Below are positions 29,573 to 39,647 of a DNA stretch of 64,000 bases, in pieces. The notes beneath the pieces are model-generated. The model saw only the letters and a program-made list of their open reading frames with translations. It searched no databases and had not been told where the DNA came from. Source of the DNA: Tritrichomonas musculus (lineage: Eukaryota; Parabasalia; Tritrichomonadida; Tritrichomonadidae). The position numbers and the translations under genes are program-made. How positions within the stretch are numbered: the first letter of the stretch is position 1; each line of letters opens with the position of its first letter. Location of the stretch: NCBI GenBank assembly GCA_039105265.1, contig JAPFFF010000016.1:2356001-2420000 (forward strand), read 5' to 3'.

Positions 29573-30700
29573 ATGAATTTATTCTCATCAGCATTTGAGG
29601 GAGTAAGAATAGAGCAGCTCGTAAATGAAAACCCTAAAAAGCTTACCTACAACGAATTTAATTTACTTATGCAAGATTTTAGACCTACAAAGAGGAAGCT
29701 AGATAGTTGGTATAAAGAATATGAGAAAAGGTATGTCAGAAAATATGGTGATTTATTAGTGGAGCCACCTATAAATAACTTCATAGGATTCAAGTCCAAA
29801 AATAAGGTAGCAAGGTTACAAGAATTAGAGAGTAGACTTAGGAAGAACACAGAGGAGGTCCACAGTAATAATTTTCCATTAAAGGAGAACATCAAAAACT
29901 TTCAGCTGCACTCTGTCGCTAGTAGATATACATACTTGATAGACTTGATGCAGACTCAGGATATAGTGTACCTTATTGCTATCAACATTAATACTCGCTA
30001 CTTATTTGCTAGACCTGTAAATGTAGCAGTGAATAACGGTAATAGAGTTATCACAAGAGAAATAAAATCAGCGCAGGTATTTATAAATGCTCTTGGTGAT
30101 ATGGTAGACTTTGATAATCTATATGTGGAAAAGTTAATAGGGGATGCAGAAAAAGCTTTTATCTCTGAGGAGGCTATAAATGTTTATCATGATTTCCCAC
30201 AAAGAATTAAGTTTGAAAAAGTGAGAAGACAAACTGTGGGAGGACATACGGAACCTTTACACTCGTCTCTGGGAATTATAGATAGAGTTATACGTACTAT
30301 TCGTGATATGGCTTACTTAATGAAAGTAGAAAGAATAACACCAAATATTATGACAGAAATTGTGTGGCAGTATAATAATTCTCCTCATAAAACTCTATCT
30401 AAGTATGCAGGATTTGATGTAACTCCAAAGATGGTGCAAGATGATGCGGACCTAGAAGAATTCATAGTAAGGAAGATCGTACAAGAGAACTATGAAATTA
30501 TGAACAGAAAAGATTGGAAATTAGAAAAGGGGGCCAATGTAAAGGTCTACAATCCTAAAGATACAATGATGAAAAGAAGAAGGGTAGTACAGCCTGGAGA
30601 ACATTTTGTAGTAGGGTATGAAGAAGGTTTGTACAGAGTGCGAGATAACAAAAATAGAGAGCAAGTTGTGCCAAGATATAGATTAAAGAAGAATTATTAA
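29573..30700 (+). CDS. Polinton integrase (retroviral-type, rve core)
   Basis: A 375-residue protein. The core runs from about residue 120 (TYLIDLMQTQDIVYLIAINI) through LHSSLGIIDRVIRTIRDMAY to NNSPHKTLSKYAG. The C-terminal basic beta domain ends in VVPRYRLKKNY. It would cut and join element ends at a new site, producing the 5-bp duplication. Confidence 0.9.
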   Translation: MNLFSSAFEGVRIEQLVNENPKKLTYNEFNLLMQDFRPTKRKLDSWYKEYEKRYVRKYGDLLVEPPINNFIGFKSKNKVARLQELESRLRKNTEEVHSNNFPLKENIKNFQLHSVASRYTYLIDLMQTQDIVYLIAININTRYLFARPVNVAVNNGNRVITREIKSAQVFINALGDMVDFDNLYVEKLIGDAEKAFISEEAINVYHDFPQRIKFEKVRRQTVGGHTEPLHSSLGIIDRVIRTIRDMAYLMKVERITPNIMTEIVWQYNNSPHKTLSKYAGFDVTPKMVQDDADLEEFIVRKIVQENYEIMNRKDWKLEKGANVKVYNPKDTMMKRRRVVQPGEHFVVGYEEGLYRVRDNKNREQVVPRYRLKKNY

Positions 30701-30758
30701 AGAGAAAAATATAGCTAAAGAATGAAGAGAAAAATATGGTGAACTTTTTTTGTGATGT

Positions 30759-33700
30759 TCATTCATATCCTTCTTCGTAATTTGTTTTTATCTTTCTTTG
30801 GAATTTCGTAAGTGTAGAGATAGTCATGTTGGAATTGAACTTGAAACATGGCTGCCCCTGAGTAAGATCAAACATTACAGAGTTTCCATAGTAGAGATGC
30901 TCGTAAAGTTTCATATAATCGCCACCAAATTGTTTTGCAGCATATTTTATAGAATTTAATGTTAGACCTTTACCGCGAATCATAAAATCTATATCACCTG
31001 TGGAATCTGTAAGTTTGTCGATATACATTTTCTTCATCAGGAAGTAACTTTCAATGGCGACAGGAATTTCATCATGTTTGTTGATAGTTGGGAAATCAGA
31101 GTGGAATTGTCCTAAATCACTACCTATGAGTTCTCTTCCGTACATTTCTTTATAGGCTTTCTCAAGTTTTGGTAAATCTGCGAGCTCTATATGCATGCTA
31201 TCTGTATCTTGGTAGTATATGTGACATCCAATATCGTAGGCAAGGCACATAACTTCATTCATGATTCTCTTACTCATGGATAGAACTTGTATTCCTAAGA
31301 GGGAGAAATTAAAATGGTCATCTATAGGTTTTAGGACTTTTAGGGAGTGCAGTTTTGAGTTATGGAGCTGTACATCTTCCTTGATCTTCATATAATTCTT
31401 CTTCCAGTACTTGTCTAGCTCTTCTCCCTCGTACATATACTTAAATTCTTTATCTGTGGGCCTTTCTATAGTTTTACCATAGCAGCTGTTCATGATAAGT
31501 TTGTATAAGTTTTGGAGAGGATTTTTTTGCTTCTTGTATTCGAGCCTCTTGTTGAAGATTTCTCTAATGACCTTGCGAATTGTGTAGTCTTTCTTACCAT
31601 CCCAGTAGTACCCTCTCAGCAATGTGAACTCTATTTTCTGGAAACGTATGAGGTCTGTAAGGTAAATGTTATCTACTATCATCGTCACAGGCTCATCTAT
31701 ATTATCATCATTTAAGTTCAGGTTATTTACTTTGCGAACAAGAAGAGGGAAAGGATAATGTTTGTTAACTTTTGTAACTTCAATCTCGACAACATACGCA
31801 CTCTGCTTAGATAGGAATTCCATGTTGAGATTCTCTTTTTCTATAACTTTAGGAGTGCCACTTACGGTCCATAGGCGTGCCATAGCAGACGGATATAAAG
31901 AAACTGCATCGAAATCACATACCTTCTTTTGTGTGTGCCATTTCTTGTTGTACGCCGTCATACACCTCCCGCCGTAGATAGCATGTGCACAGAAATATCT
32001 AGGAACACCACCAATTTTATATAAATCGTGACCATAATAAACTTTGTTATTGAAAACTTCATTCGCGAGAGAAGAGATGGAGACAAAGTTGAAAGGATCT
32101 ATGTTGAAATCTTCTATAAAACCATCTCTAAATTTATTAAATCCCTGTCGCAAAATGTTCACATCTTGGGCACAATAAAATTCAGCATACTTGTACATAT
32201 CAAAAGTGGTATCAGAGAGACGGCAGCCTATAATATCTATGTTGTGGCGGAATTGTTGTTTCGTCTCTTCTGTCCATCTCTTATCTTCATTCTCTCCTGC
32301 TTCCTCTATTACACCTATATTTTTGGATAGCCTTTCCATGGTATAATACTTGTAGGGGAAAACTTCTTTCTGTCCACTATCGAGATTAAACATTGATGGT
32401 AGTTGTGAAAGTTTGCATGAGAGTATAGGAAGTGTGTCTCGGAAGTAGAGGGTTTTAGACTTATAGATAATTGTGCCTTTCATAAATTTGTTACCCTTAA
32501 TGACAGACTTCCTTATACCGTAGGAACAAAGAAATCTGATATCGTAAGCTAAGTTATGGAAGTACACTACAGAGAAATCAGGAAGGAAATCCAGAAATGA
32601 AACACTACATTCCTCACCTTTAAAGGTTTTCGTTATTGTACCATCTTGAGATTGGAGAACAAACATGTATGGACGATGAATATCACCAGAAGTATCTGCC
32701 TCAGAATCACAATACCAATATGACTTTTCACCTTGCTTCTCCTCTCCTCCCTTCTTCTTAAATGTTCTGGGCTTTATAAGTTGGGTGCAGGACTTTTCAT
32801 CATATTCTAAGTTAATTCTAGAAACATCCTTCTTGATATCATCATTGAAAACAGTTTTGAGAATACAGCCATCTCCAAAGTTTAAAGGTCGGAAATAATT
32901 TTCCTTCATAAGTGTGCGTACTAAATTGGAAGAACTTATGAAATGTCTAGCCTTCCTCCAATGATTGCTGTTGTACTCCATGTTAGCCTTGTCAGGTGAA
33001 AGTTCTGCGAGATGAGAAATGTAGTATGTAGAAAATGGTGTCTGCTCTTCTATAAAGTAGTGTTTCTCGTAAATGTTGAATTTGTGAGTGCGATTTGGCT
33101 CAGCTTTCTCGACTCCTATATATGAATTCTTCCCTAGTGATTTCTTTTTGTTCTTGGAATTCGCGTCTTCATTTATGTAAGAAACGCTGATGTGAATATG
33201 GAATTCCTGACATAGATTGTTGATAGCAGAATTGGAGAGATATCTGTTGTTGATTCTTAGTCTCATTTGATTTAAGGTTTCTTCATCATAGGACCCTGTT
33301 TGTTGAAGAGCATATATGAAACAACAGTCATCAAGTTCTTTTCGTTGTGTACCTTTGTTGTTAGCAAGATTGTCGAAAATTTGTAGGCGAGTCAGGTATT
33401 TTACTATCTCTTTTGGGCAGCTCTCTTTGACTAAGAATTGAAAGAATGAACCTCCGCGATCTGCATTACTTCTGACATTTTTGGTTTTGCTGAAGATGAG
33501 CTGAGAAAAGAGAGACCATTCTGGGAGTTCCATACTGCCCTTCTCATAAAAGTACTCAGGCTTGACATCATCCATGTCGAATATAAAATGTTTCTTCGTA
33601 AAGTTTTCCATAAGCTTGTTGAAGTTTTCAGAAGTGAGAGGCAAAGTGCGCCATTCATTATTGACTTTGAACCTGAGCTTATATTGATTTGTGACAGAGA

Positions 33701-34226
33701 AATTTTTGACAATAGTGTTAAAGAAATTATGAAGAGCAGGAAATATTAATTCTCTACCTCTGTTCGTAAGTTGCTCGAAATTTATATGCCAATACTCAGG
33801 GGAATCATAAAGTTTCTTCATAATTGCGTCCACTATTTTTTCCTGCTCGTCCTTGAGTTTAATGAAATCGTTATAAGTTATCTTCACAAAAGAATCATCC
33901 TTAGTGACCCTCCTCCATATGTTGTTCTTGATGTTTTTCAAAAAGTAATAATCATTGTTGTCTATATAGCGTGGAATTTCTCTTGGAGGAGGAATTTTTG
34001 GGACTTCATTTGTGTTTTTCGTTTGTTCTCTACCTTTCATGAACCAGAACATAGCTTCATAATTGTTATCACCATTGTAACCAAGTTGTAGAATATCAAA
34101 AGCAATAATATCTATGAGCTCGTCCCTGCTGTCAATATCGAGATCGCCTTCTGTTATCTTCTCATTTTCTATCATGCTTAAAAGTTCGTATAATTTTGGC
34201 GTGGGTGTGTCTTCTAGTTTTGTCAT
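30759..34226 (-). CDS. Polinton protein-primed DNA polymerase (family B)
   Basis: A 1155-residue protein with an exonuclease region (YWYCDSEADT; YFHNLAYDIRFL) and polymerase motifs A (DFDAVSLYPSAM), B (KLIMNSCYGKT) and C (YYQDTDSMHIE). Length and order fit Polinton pPolB, which replicates the element from its ends with a protein primer. Confidence 0.95.
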   Translation of the reverse strand: MTKLEDTPTPKLYELLSMIENEKITEGDLDIDSRDELIDIIAFDILQLGYNGDNNYEAMFWFMKGREQTKNTNEVPKIPPPREIPRYIDNNDYYFLKNIKNNIWRRVTKDDSFVKITYNDFIKLKDEQEKIVDAIMKKLYDSPEYWHINFEQLTNRGRELIFPALHNFFNTIVKNFSVTNQYKLRFKVNNEWRTLPLTSENFNKLMENFTKKHFIFDMDDVKPEYFYEKGSMELPEWSLFSQLIFSKTKNVRSNADRGGSFFQFLVKESCPKEIVKYLTRLQIFDNLANNKGTQRKELDDCCFIYALQQTGSYDEETLNQMRLRINNRYLSNSAINNLCQEFHIHISVSYINEDANSKNKKKSLGKNSYIGVEKAEPNRTHKFNIYEKHYFIEEQTPFSTYYISHLAELSPDKANMEYNSNHWRKARHFISSSNLVRTLMKENYFRPLNFGDGCILKTVFNDDIKKDVSRINLEYDEKSCTQLIKPRTFKKKGGEEKQGEKSYWYCDSEADTSGDIHRPYMFVLQSQDGTITKTFKGEECSVSFLDFLPDFSVVYFHNLAYDIRFLCSYGIRKSVIKGNKFMKGTIIYKSKTLYFRDTLPILSCKLSQLPSMFNLDSGQKEVFPYKYYTMERLSKNIGVIEEAGENEDKRWTEETKQQFRHNIDIIGCRLSDTTFDMYKYAEFYCAQDVNILRQGFNKFRDGFIEDFNIDPFNFVSISSLANEVFNNKVYYGHDLYKIGGVPRYFCAHAIYGGRCMTAYNKKWHTQKKVCDFDAVSLYPSAMARLWTVSGTPKVIEKENLNMEFLSKQSAYVVEIEVTKVNKHYPFPLLVRKVNNLNLNDDNIDEPVTMIVDNIYLTDLIRFQKIEFTLLRGYYWDGKKDYTIRKVIREIFNKRLEYKKQKNPLQNLYKLIMNSCYGKTIERPTDKEFKYMYEGEELDKYWKKNYMKIKEDVQLHNSKLHSLKVLKPIDDHFNFSLLGIQVLSMSKRIMNEVMCLAYDIGCHIYYQDTDSMHIELADLPKLEKAYKEMYGRELIGSDLGQFHSDFPTINKHDEIPVAIESYFLMKKMYIDKLTDSTGDIDFMIRGKGLTLNSIKYAAKQFGGDYMKLYEHLYYGNSVMFDLTQGQPCFKFNSNMTISTLTKFQRKIKTNYEEGYE

Positions 34227-34783
34227 TTGTGTTGTTTATGTTTGATAAAAAAAATGAAAAACAAAAATTATGTTTAATAAATGAAATTCAGAAATTTTTA
34301 GAAATCATGTTTTTTTCATTTTTGATTTTTCAGAATTGAATTTCAAATATTAAAATCATAATTGAAATCATAATTGAAATCCTAGCTCAGTGGTATTTCA
34401 TATGTGTAAAGTTACGTGGTTCGAAATATAGTAGGGCCAACATTTTTTTATCAGACTATGATTGTGAATTGTGATATAAAAAATGTAGAAAGATTGAATT
34501 CTCTCACAAATAAAATAAAGACGGTTGTAGACGGTTTTAGAATAAGAAAGATGGTTAAAGAATATCTGAAATCATAAATTGAAAGCTCTCACAAAAGATA
34601 ATATTATAAAAAACCGTTGTAGACATAAAGACGGTTGTAGAAAAATTGAATTCTCTCATAAAAGATCATATTATAAAAACCGTTGTAGACATAAAGACGG
34701 TTGTAGAAAAATTGAATTATCTCACAAATAAAAAATAAAGACGGTTGTAAAAAAAACGAAATTCAAAAATAAAAAGTAAAAAA
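34227..34783. repeat. Non-coding Polinton end region with direct repeats
   Basis: Four or more copies of AAAGACGGTTGTAGA and its partner ACCGTTGTAGACATA, with ATTGAATTCTCTCA between them, at about 34510-34745. No gene seen. It lies between the polymerase start and the right inverted repeat. Confidence 0.65.
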
Positions 34784-35131
34784 TGAGAATTTGTTTATGC
34801 GCAATACAGGTCCTAAAATCACCTACCTCAGATCAAATATTAAAACAGTATTGAAAACATATGTAAAGTTCAGAAATTTATCTCACATATGTATTTTGAT
34901 AAATTTGAGATCATCAAAAAAGTTCATGATTTTGAGTTCGATGATGTAAATTTCGATTTTGAAAACAAGTCTGAGTGTAATTTTTGAAAAATCACGCCTG
35001 TTGTAGATATTATTGGAAAACATATATGGAATTGTACCTAAAGTTTGACAGTTGTACTTTCACTAGGCGCGGGATGCAAAAAGGGGGAGTGAGGACCCCC
35101 GGTCCGAAATCACCCTTTTCATCATACTACT
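34784..35131 (-). repeat. Polinton right terminal inverted repeat
   Basis: 348 bases, the reverse complement of 19296-19643 with three differences, ending CATCATACTACT and followed by AAGTT. Confidence 0.93.
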
Positions 35132-35136
35132 AAGTT
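35132..35136. repeat. Target site duplication AAGTT, right copy
   Basis: Matches 19291-19295; it fixes the right edge of the Polinton. Confidence 0.85.
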
Positions 35137-35610
35137 TTTTTAATTTTACTCAGAAAAAGTTTGCTTTCCATTTTTCCATAACGCGTAAAAATTTTTCTTA
35201 AAAAAGAGGTTTCTAACAAAAAGTTTCCATAACGAACAGGAACTTTTTCCGTAACCGAATTGAAAAAACTGTAACGATTATCTCTAAATTTTGAATACTG
35301 AATACTCAACTTGATAACGCTATAATTTGCAAAAATTTAAGTCAAAATAAGGTCAAAACACCGGTCATAATTATGTTAGAAATGAAATTCAATTTTTTGA
35401 GAGTATAAAAATCGTGCAAGCTTTTTGAGAGAGAACGATTAAAACACTTTTAAATAATTTCTGAGGAAAATAAACGCCAAGGTCAAATCAGAATCGTATC
35501 AAAAAGTTGCACCGTATTGTAACATTCAAAAAGTGAATAAATTGAATGATATAAAAACTTTTTAAATGCTCATATTGAATTTTACCGCCATTTTAAAAGG
35601 CTCTTAGATT

Positions 35611-35692
35611 GCTAGCTTCTTCTGCAGGGAAGCTTGCATTCCAAGACTTGGACTGCTTGCTCCTTCTGCAGGGGAGTTTGCTTTCTGGGGTT
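35611..35692 (+). repeat. Imperfect tandem duplication, about 45 bp, GC-rich
   Basis: GCTTCTTCTGCAGGGAAGCTTGC followed by GCTCCTTCTGCAGGGGAGTTTGC (quoted here only as motifs CTTCTGCAGGGAAGCTTGC and CTTCTGCAGGGGAGTTTGC). It stands out against very AT-rich surroundings. Function unknown. Confidence 0.5.
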
Positions 35693-36526
35693 TAGCCTTG
35701 TTCTTTAATATGCAACATATCTTTAATTTCGTTAATATTCCTCATATTAAAAAGTGTAATAGAAGTACAGTTTGCTTTAATTAATTTATTCGATCGTTAA
35801 AAGCCGTTTAATTGGTCAATGTTTTCTAATACATTAAATTTGATTATTTCATCTCTTATATTATACGGCATTTATTAACTTGAATGATTTATTTTTGCTT
35901 ATAAAATCGATATTATGAGTCTAAATGATGTATTTAATTTTCAAGGTAAGCGATAATCAATTTATTTTCTAAAAATATTTTTATTTTATTTATTATTATC
36001 ACTTAGTATTTATTTTTATATGTATGAGATACAGCTTATTTATATATAATATGTAACTTATTTATTCATTCAACGATCGTGATGGTTCAATTGGTTGAAA
36101 TTTAATATGATTATTGTGAATAACAGATTTAATTAGTTTACATTACAGACTTTTTACCTTTATGTATTTCATATGAAATTCCTATAAATCATTAGATGGT
36201 ACAGATTCTAATGAGTTTTCTTAAGAATGAAAATGAAAAAATCAACTTTTTGAATATGTCATTCTTAAAAAGTTAATATGGATTTGACTTTGCTCATTAC
36301 ACTTTTTGGATATTTTTTATTAAAAAGTTATATAATTTTTTATTTTTATTCAAAAAGTGACATATAATAATATTTGAATTAGAGTTTTTTATAACCGATT
36401 TATAATTGAAAATATAATTTGTAAAATATACAAAATGAATTTTATTTATTATCAAATATTTTAATTTGTACTATCTTATTACATTTAAATATAAATTATT
36501 AATATTAATAATTAGACTTCACTTTT

Positions 36527-36578
36527 TGTACCAACCTTGTTCTACAAAGAACGATAGAAAAAATACAAGGTTTGTACA
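36527..36578. other. Hairpin-forming inverted repeat
   Basis: TGTACCAACCTTGT (36527-36540) and ACAAGGTTTGTACA (36565-36578) are complementary at 13 of 14 positions around a 24-base loop. It could be a structured RNA, a protein site or a tiny mobile-element footprint. Confidence 0.5.
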
Positions 36579-37334
36579 ATGTATTTTTTATTGAAAATAT
36601 TGAATACATAAAATAATCATATCTCTGAAAAAAGATAATATACTAAATAATTTTTTGTGAATAAATAAAATATCAATTAAATTATTTAATAAAACCATTT
36701 TTGTAAAAGTAAAATGCAATTTTTAAAAATCATTTTTGGCAAAGGTGAAATGATTGACCATTTTATAAAAAGAATATAATCACTCTGTGAGCAAACCAAT
36801 TCACATTACTCAAGATTTCTAGATTATTTACTATTATAATATTGTTTTATAAACTTTTAATTCCTTTTTAACATATAAAACCAATACTAAAAAGCGATTA
36901 TATAAAATATAAACTAAAGTGCCTCAAAATTTTAATTTTATCTGTTCAATGATTTTTTTAATAAAATTTAATTTGAAAACTTGATATTTTTACCAAAAAC
37001 GTGCAAATACAACAACCAAAATAAGGAATAAAGAATATAAACGTTAAAAAGTTACGTTAATGAATTTGTGATGTGAAAAAAGTAAAGGCTATTAATAATA
37101 AACTGGAAGTCAAAAGTCGGACGGTGAATTGAATACATTTGAATATAAAATTTTAAAAATAAAGAAAAAACTCAAAAATTTTAATTCAAAATTCACACTT
37201 TTACATTGAAAAATCGTCCGATTTTTGATCTGCTTCAAAAAGTGTAAAAACTAAAATATTTTTATTCAAAAAGTTAAAAATTGTAAATCTTCGAAAAATT
37301 AAAAATCTATTTTTTTTCTCAGATAATCTTCATT

Positions 37335-37565
37335 ATTTCTAATACAAACTGCAGTTCTTTGTTCGAAAAGTCATTACATCTTTTCCTATTTGTTTCTTAT
37401 CTAGTTGACCAAATTTAATAATATCTTCTTCTATAATAATACGTCATTTTGCATAAAACTCGACCGGGCAATCTTTTGTGTTGGCTTGTAGAACTTTGAT
37501 TAATTGATCATGGCTAAAAAGTGTAATGCCAGGTTTAGGATCATGTTTTTCTATAAAATTTTTAA
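37335..37565 (-). pseudogene. Unidentified protein remnant
   Basis: The minus strand reads MIKNFIEKHDPKPGITLFSH, VLQANTKDCPVEFYAK, stop, IIIEEDIIKFGQLDKKQIGK and VMTFRTKNCSL. Protein-like composition with one internal stop; family unknown. Confidence 0.4.
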
Positions 37566-38407
37566 TCATTCAAATTATATTGATGAATAAATTTTTGTGT
37601 GAAAATTTAAAATCAAATATAAATTGAAACATATTTTTTTTGTCAATTAAAATTGAGAGAAAAAACTACCGTCTGCCATTTGATTTTAAGTTTACAAAAT
37701 TATTAATAATTAGAAAATATTTTTAAAATTTTTTCAATAAAACCAATTATCCTTTATTCAATTCTTATCTAAGTTTTATATTTATATCTATTTTATAGTT
37801 ATTATATTTTAACAATATATATAAAGTAATATATTTGTGTTAAACTATATAAAACCCTTTTTTACTAGAAGCAATCTGAAAAATATGATAATTTTAGCAT
37901 TTTTTCTCTAATTTAATCTATAACAAGAATATTAACTCATTTTCATCATATATATGTATTTATTATATAGCAATAGTACTGTTTTTAACATAGAATATCA
38001 AAGTTGGAATGAATCAATAATTGAATTATTATAAGAAAAGCTAAACATTTGAAGTAAATAGTATAAATGAATATAATTGATGTTAATATACATTATTTTA
38101 AGATTGGCAATAAAAATTATTTGATTGTGAAAACTCATATAATATTCTTAATAATTGTCATATTTCTTTTTTTAATCTTACAATGATATCATATATCATT
38201 TCTACTTTAGGGTGAATAATATAATGGTAATAATTATTTTATCTTAATTAATTCCTGGAACGTTTTAGAAAGCATTTACATTCCCCTCTCAAATAATTGA
38301 GTTTGATTTCAATGGGGGATTCAAATTTCAGAATTTTTACGATTGAAATAAGAATGCTGGAATAATATAAAGTATTTGTTTAATCGGCACTAGAATAATT
38401 AGTTATA
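37566..38407. other. AT-rich intergenic stretch
   Basis: I see no gene or distinct repeat here. Confidence 0.4.
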
Positions 38408-39069
38408 TAGCATCCTGTTAATGACATAAAATTAAAATTGTCATTTAAGCGACCGTTAAGCCTTTTTGCAAAAGATTTTTTATTAAGTTACATTTTTGTA
38501 TAAAAATCATAATATATAAATGCGATGACGCATGTTCATACTATTATTAGGTGGATTTGTTAAAATGAAGAAATCATATATATTAAATATTATTTGAAAT
38601 CAGATTTTATTAGAAAAAGGTATAAATGTGAAATTAGTTGCCAAAAAAACTTAATTTTATTGAGACTTCACTGTTTTTAGTCTTTATTAAGTTTATTATA
38701 TGGAATATTCATTGCAAAAAGTATATACAAAATCTATTATAAAATAAAATTTCAAAATGAAAAAAAGTTAAAATAAATAAAAAAATTGAATCATATAAAA
38801 GTTTTACGAAGATAATTGATTTATTATTTTTGTTGTTCTTAATGACAACCGGTATTTGGTATTGAAAAAAGAATAAATTATTCACTAACAACGATAATAT
38901 TAATGACAACCTCAATTTTTTATTGAAATGATATACCTTTTATTCACCTTCAACGATCAGTTAAAAATAAACGGGCGATCTTAATGACAACCGTAATTTT
39001 GAATTGAAAAATGAATAAATTTTTCACCAATACCGATTATCTAAATGACAGCCGGAAAATTAAATAGAA
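38408..39069 (+). mobile_element. Possible decayed DNA transposon with ATGACAACCG repeats
   Basis: Starts TAGCATCCTGTTAATGACA, the exact reverse complement of 12916-12934. Four or five further copies of TTAATGACAACCG or close variants follow (about 38840, 38905, 38970, 39045). It ends where the mariner-like fragment begins at 39070, so that insertion may have truncated it. No transposase; family unknown. Confidence 0.45.
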
Positions 39070-39300
39070 TACAGTGGTTTATAAAAAGTAGCAGTGTAAT
39101 AAAAAGTGGTAACACTTTTTTTTTTTTTTCAAAAATTTTTTGCAAAATAAAAAATCGATTTTTTTGAAAGACCTACTGAAGATAATTTATAACAAACTAT
39201 ATCAATATATTTATCATTTAGTATATAATATATAAAAGCATAATAATATCATATTTCTTGTATAATGATAGAGTTTTCCATTCGAGAATTAAATAAATTA
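39070..39300 (+). mobile_element. Mariner-like terminal fragment, copy 2
   Basis: Near-identical to 4594-4820, beginning TACAGTGGTTTATAAAAAGT. Both copies stop at the same phrase (GAGAATTAAATAAATTA), so the family probably has a fixed right border there, although no inverted repeat is visible at it. Confidence 0.55.
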
Positions 39301-39399
39301 TTTAATAAAAATGAAGATTTGAAGGGAATTATGAAAAAAATTCCAATTTGAAAATATAAGTTTTTTTATTTCATATATCAATAAAACTTTTTTATCATT

Positions 39400-39515
39400 T
39401 ATCAATTCAGGTGACATGTAAATACATGCATCAACCGAATTTATTGAACAATCAAATTTCCACAGGAAGGAAGTATTTACATATTATATACTTTCATCAG
39501 AGGGAGGAAATTTTC
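39400..39515 (-). pseudogene. Protein kinase remnant, relative of 3030-3190
   Basis: The minus strand gives FDCSINSVDACIYMSPELIN, the activation-segment end of a kinase. The DNA matches 3100-3220 over about 110 bp with gaps. It lies just downstream of the Sel1-kinase gene but is not part of it. Confidence 0.55.
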
Positions 39516-39647
39516 AAGAGATAAAATCCAATATTATAAAAATAAAAAAAAAAAACTAATTTATTTTTGCCTCTAAAATTCAATAATCATCACAATTCAA
39601 TTTGGTGAAGGCCAAAAGTATAAAAATAAAATGTAAAAAGCTTTATA

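Larger units (their letters stand above)
19296..35131. mobile_element. Polinton (Maverick), whole-looking, 15.8 kb
   Basis: The element has 348-bp terminal inverted repeats starting AGTAGTATGATG, a 5-bp AAGTT duplication and a Polinton gene set: protein-primed family B DNA polymerase, retroviral-type integrase, FtsK/HerA-type packaging ATPase and a double jelly-roll type major capsid protein, with six or more accessory genes. By eye the two repeats differ at three of 348 positions (about 99% identity), so insertion is recent. All the main genes are open; it looks whole, with no break noticed. Polintons are known from Trichomonas in large numbers. I did not recognise a protease gene. Confidence 0.95.
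35137..37334. other. Gene-poor AT-rich stretch right of the Polinton
   Basis: No gene. It contains the tandem duplication at 35611-35692, the hairpin at 36527-36578 and the densest cluster of TCAAAAAGTT/AACTTTTTGA motifs in the window (35400, 35500, 35520, 36237, 36257, 36330, 36347). Confidence 0.4.
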
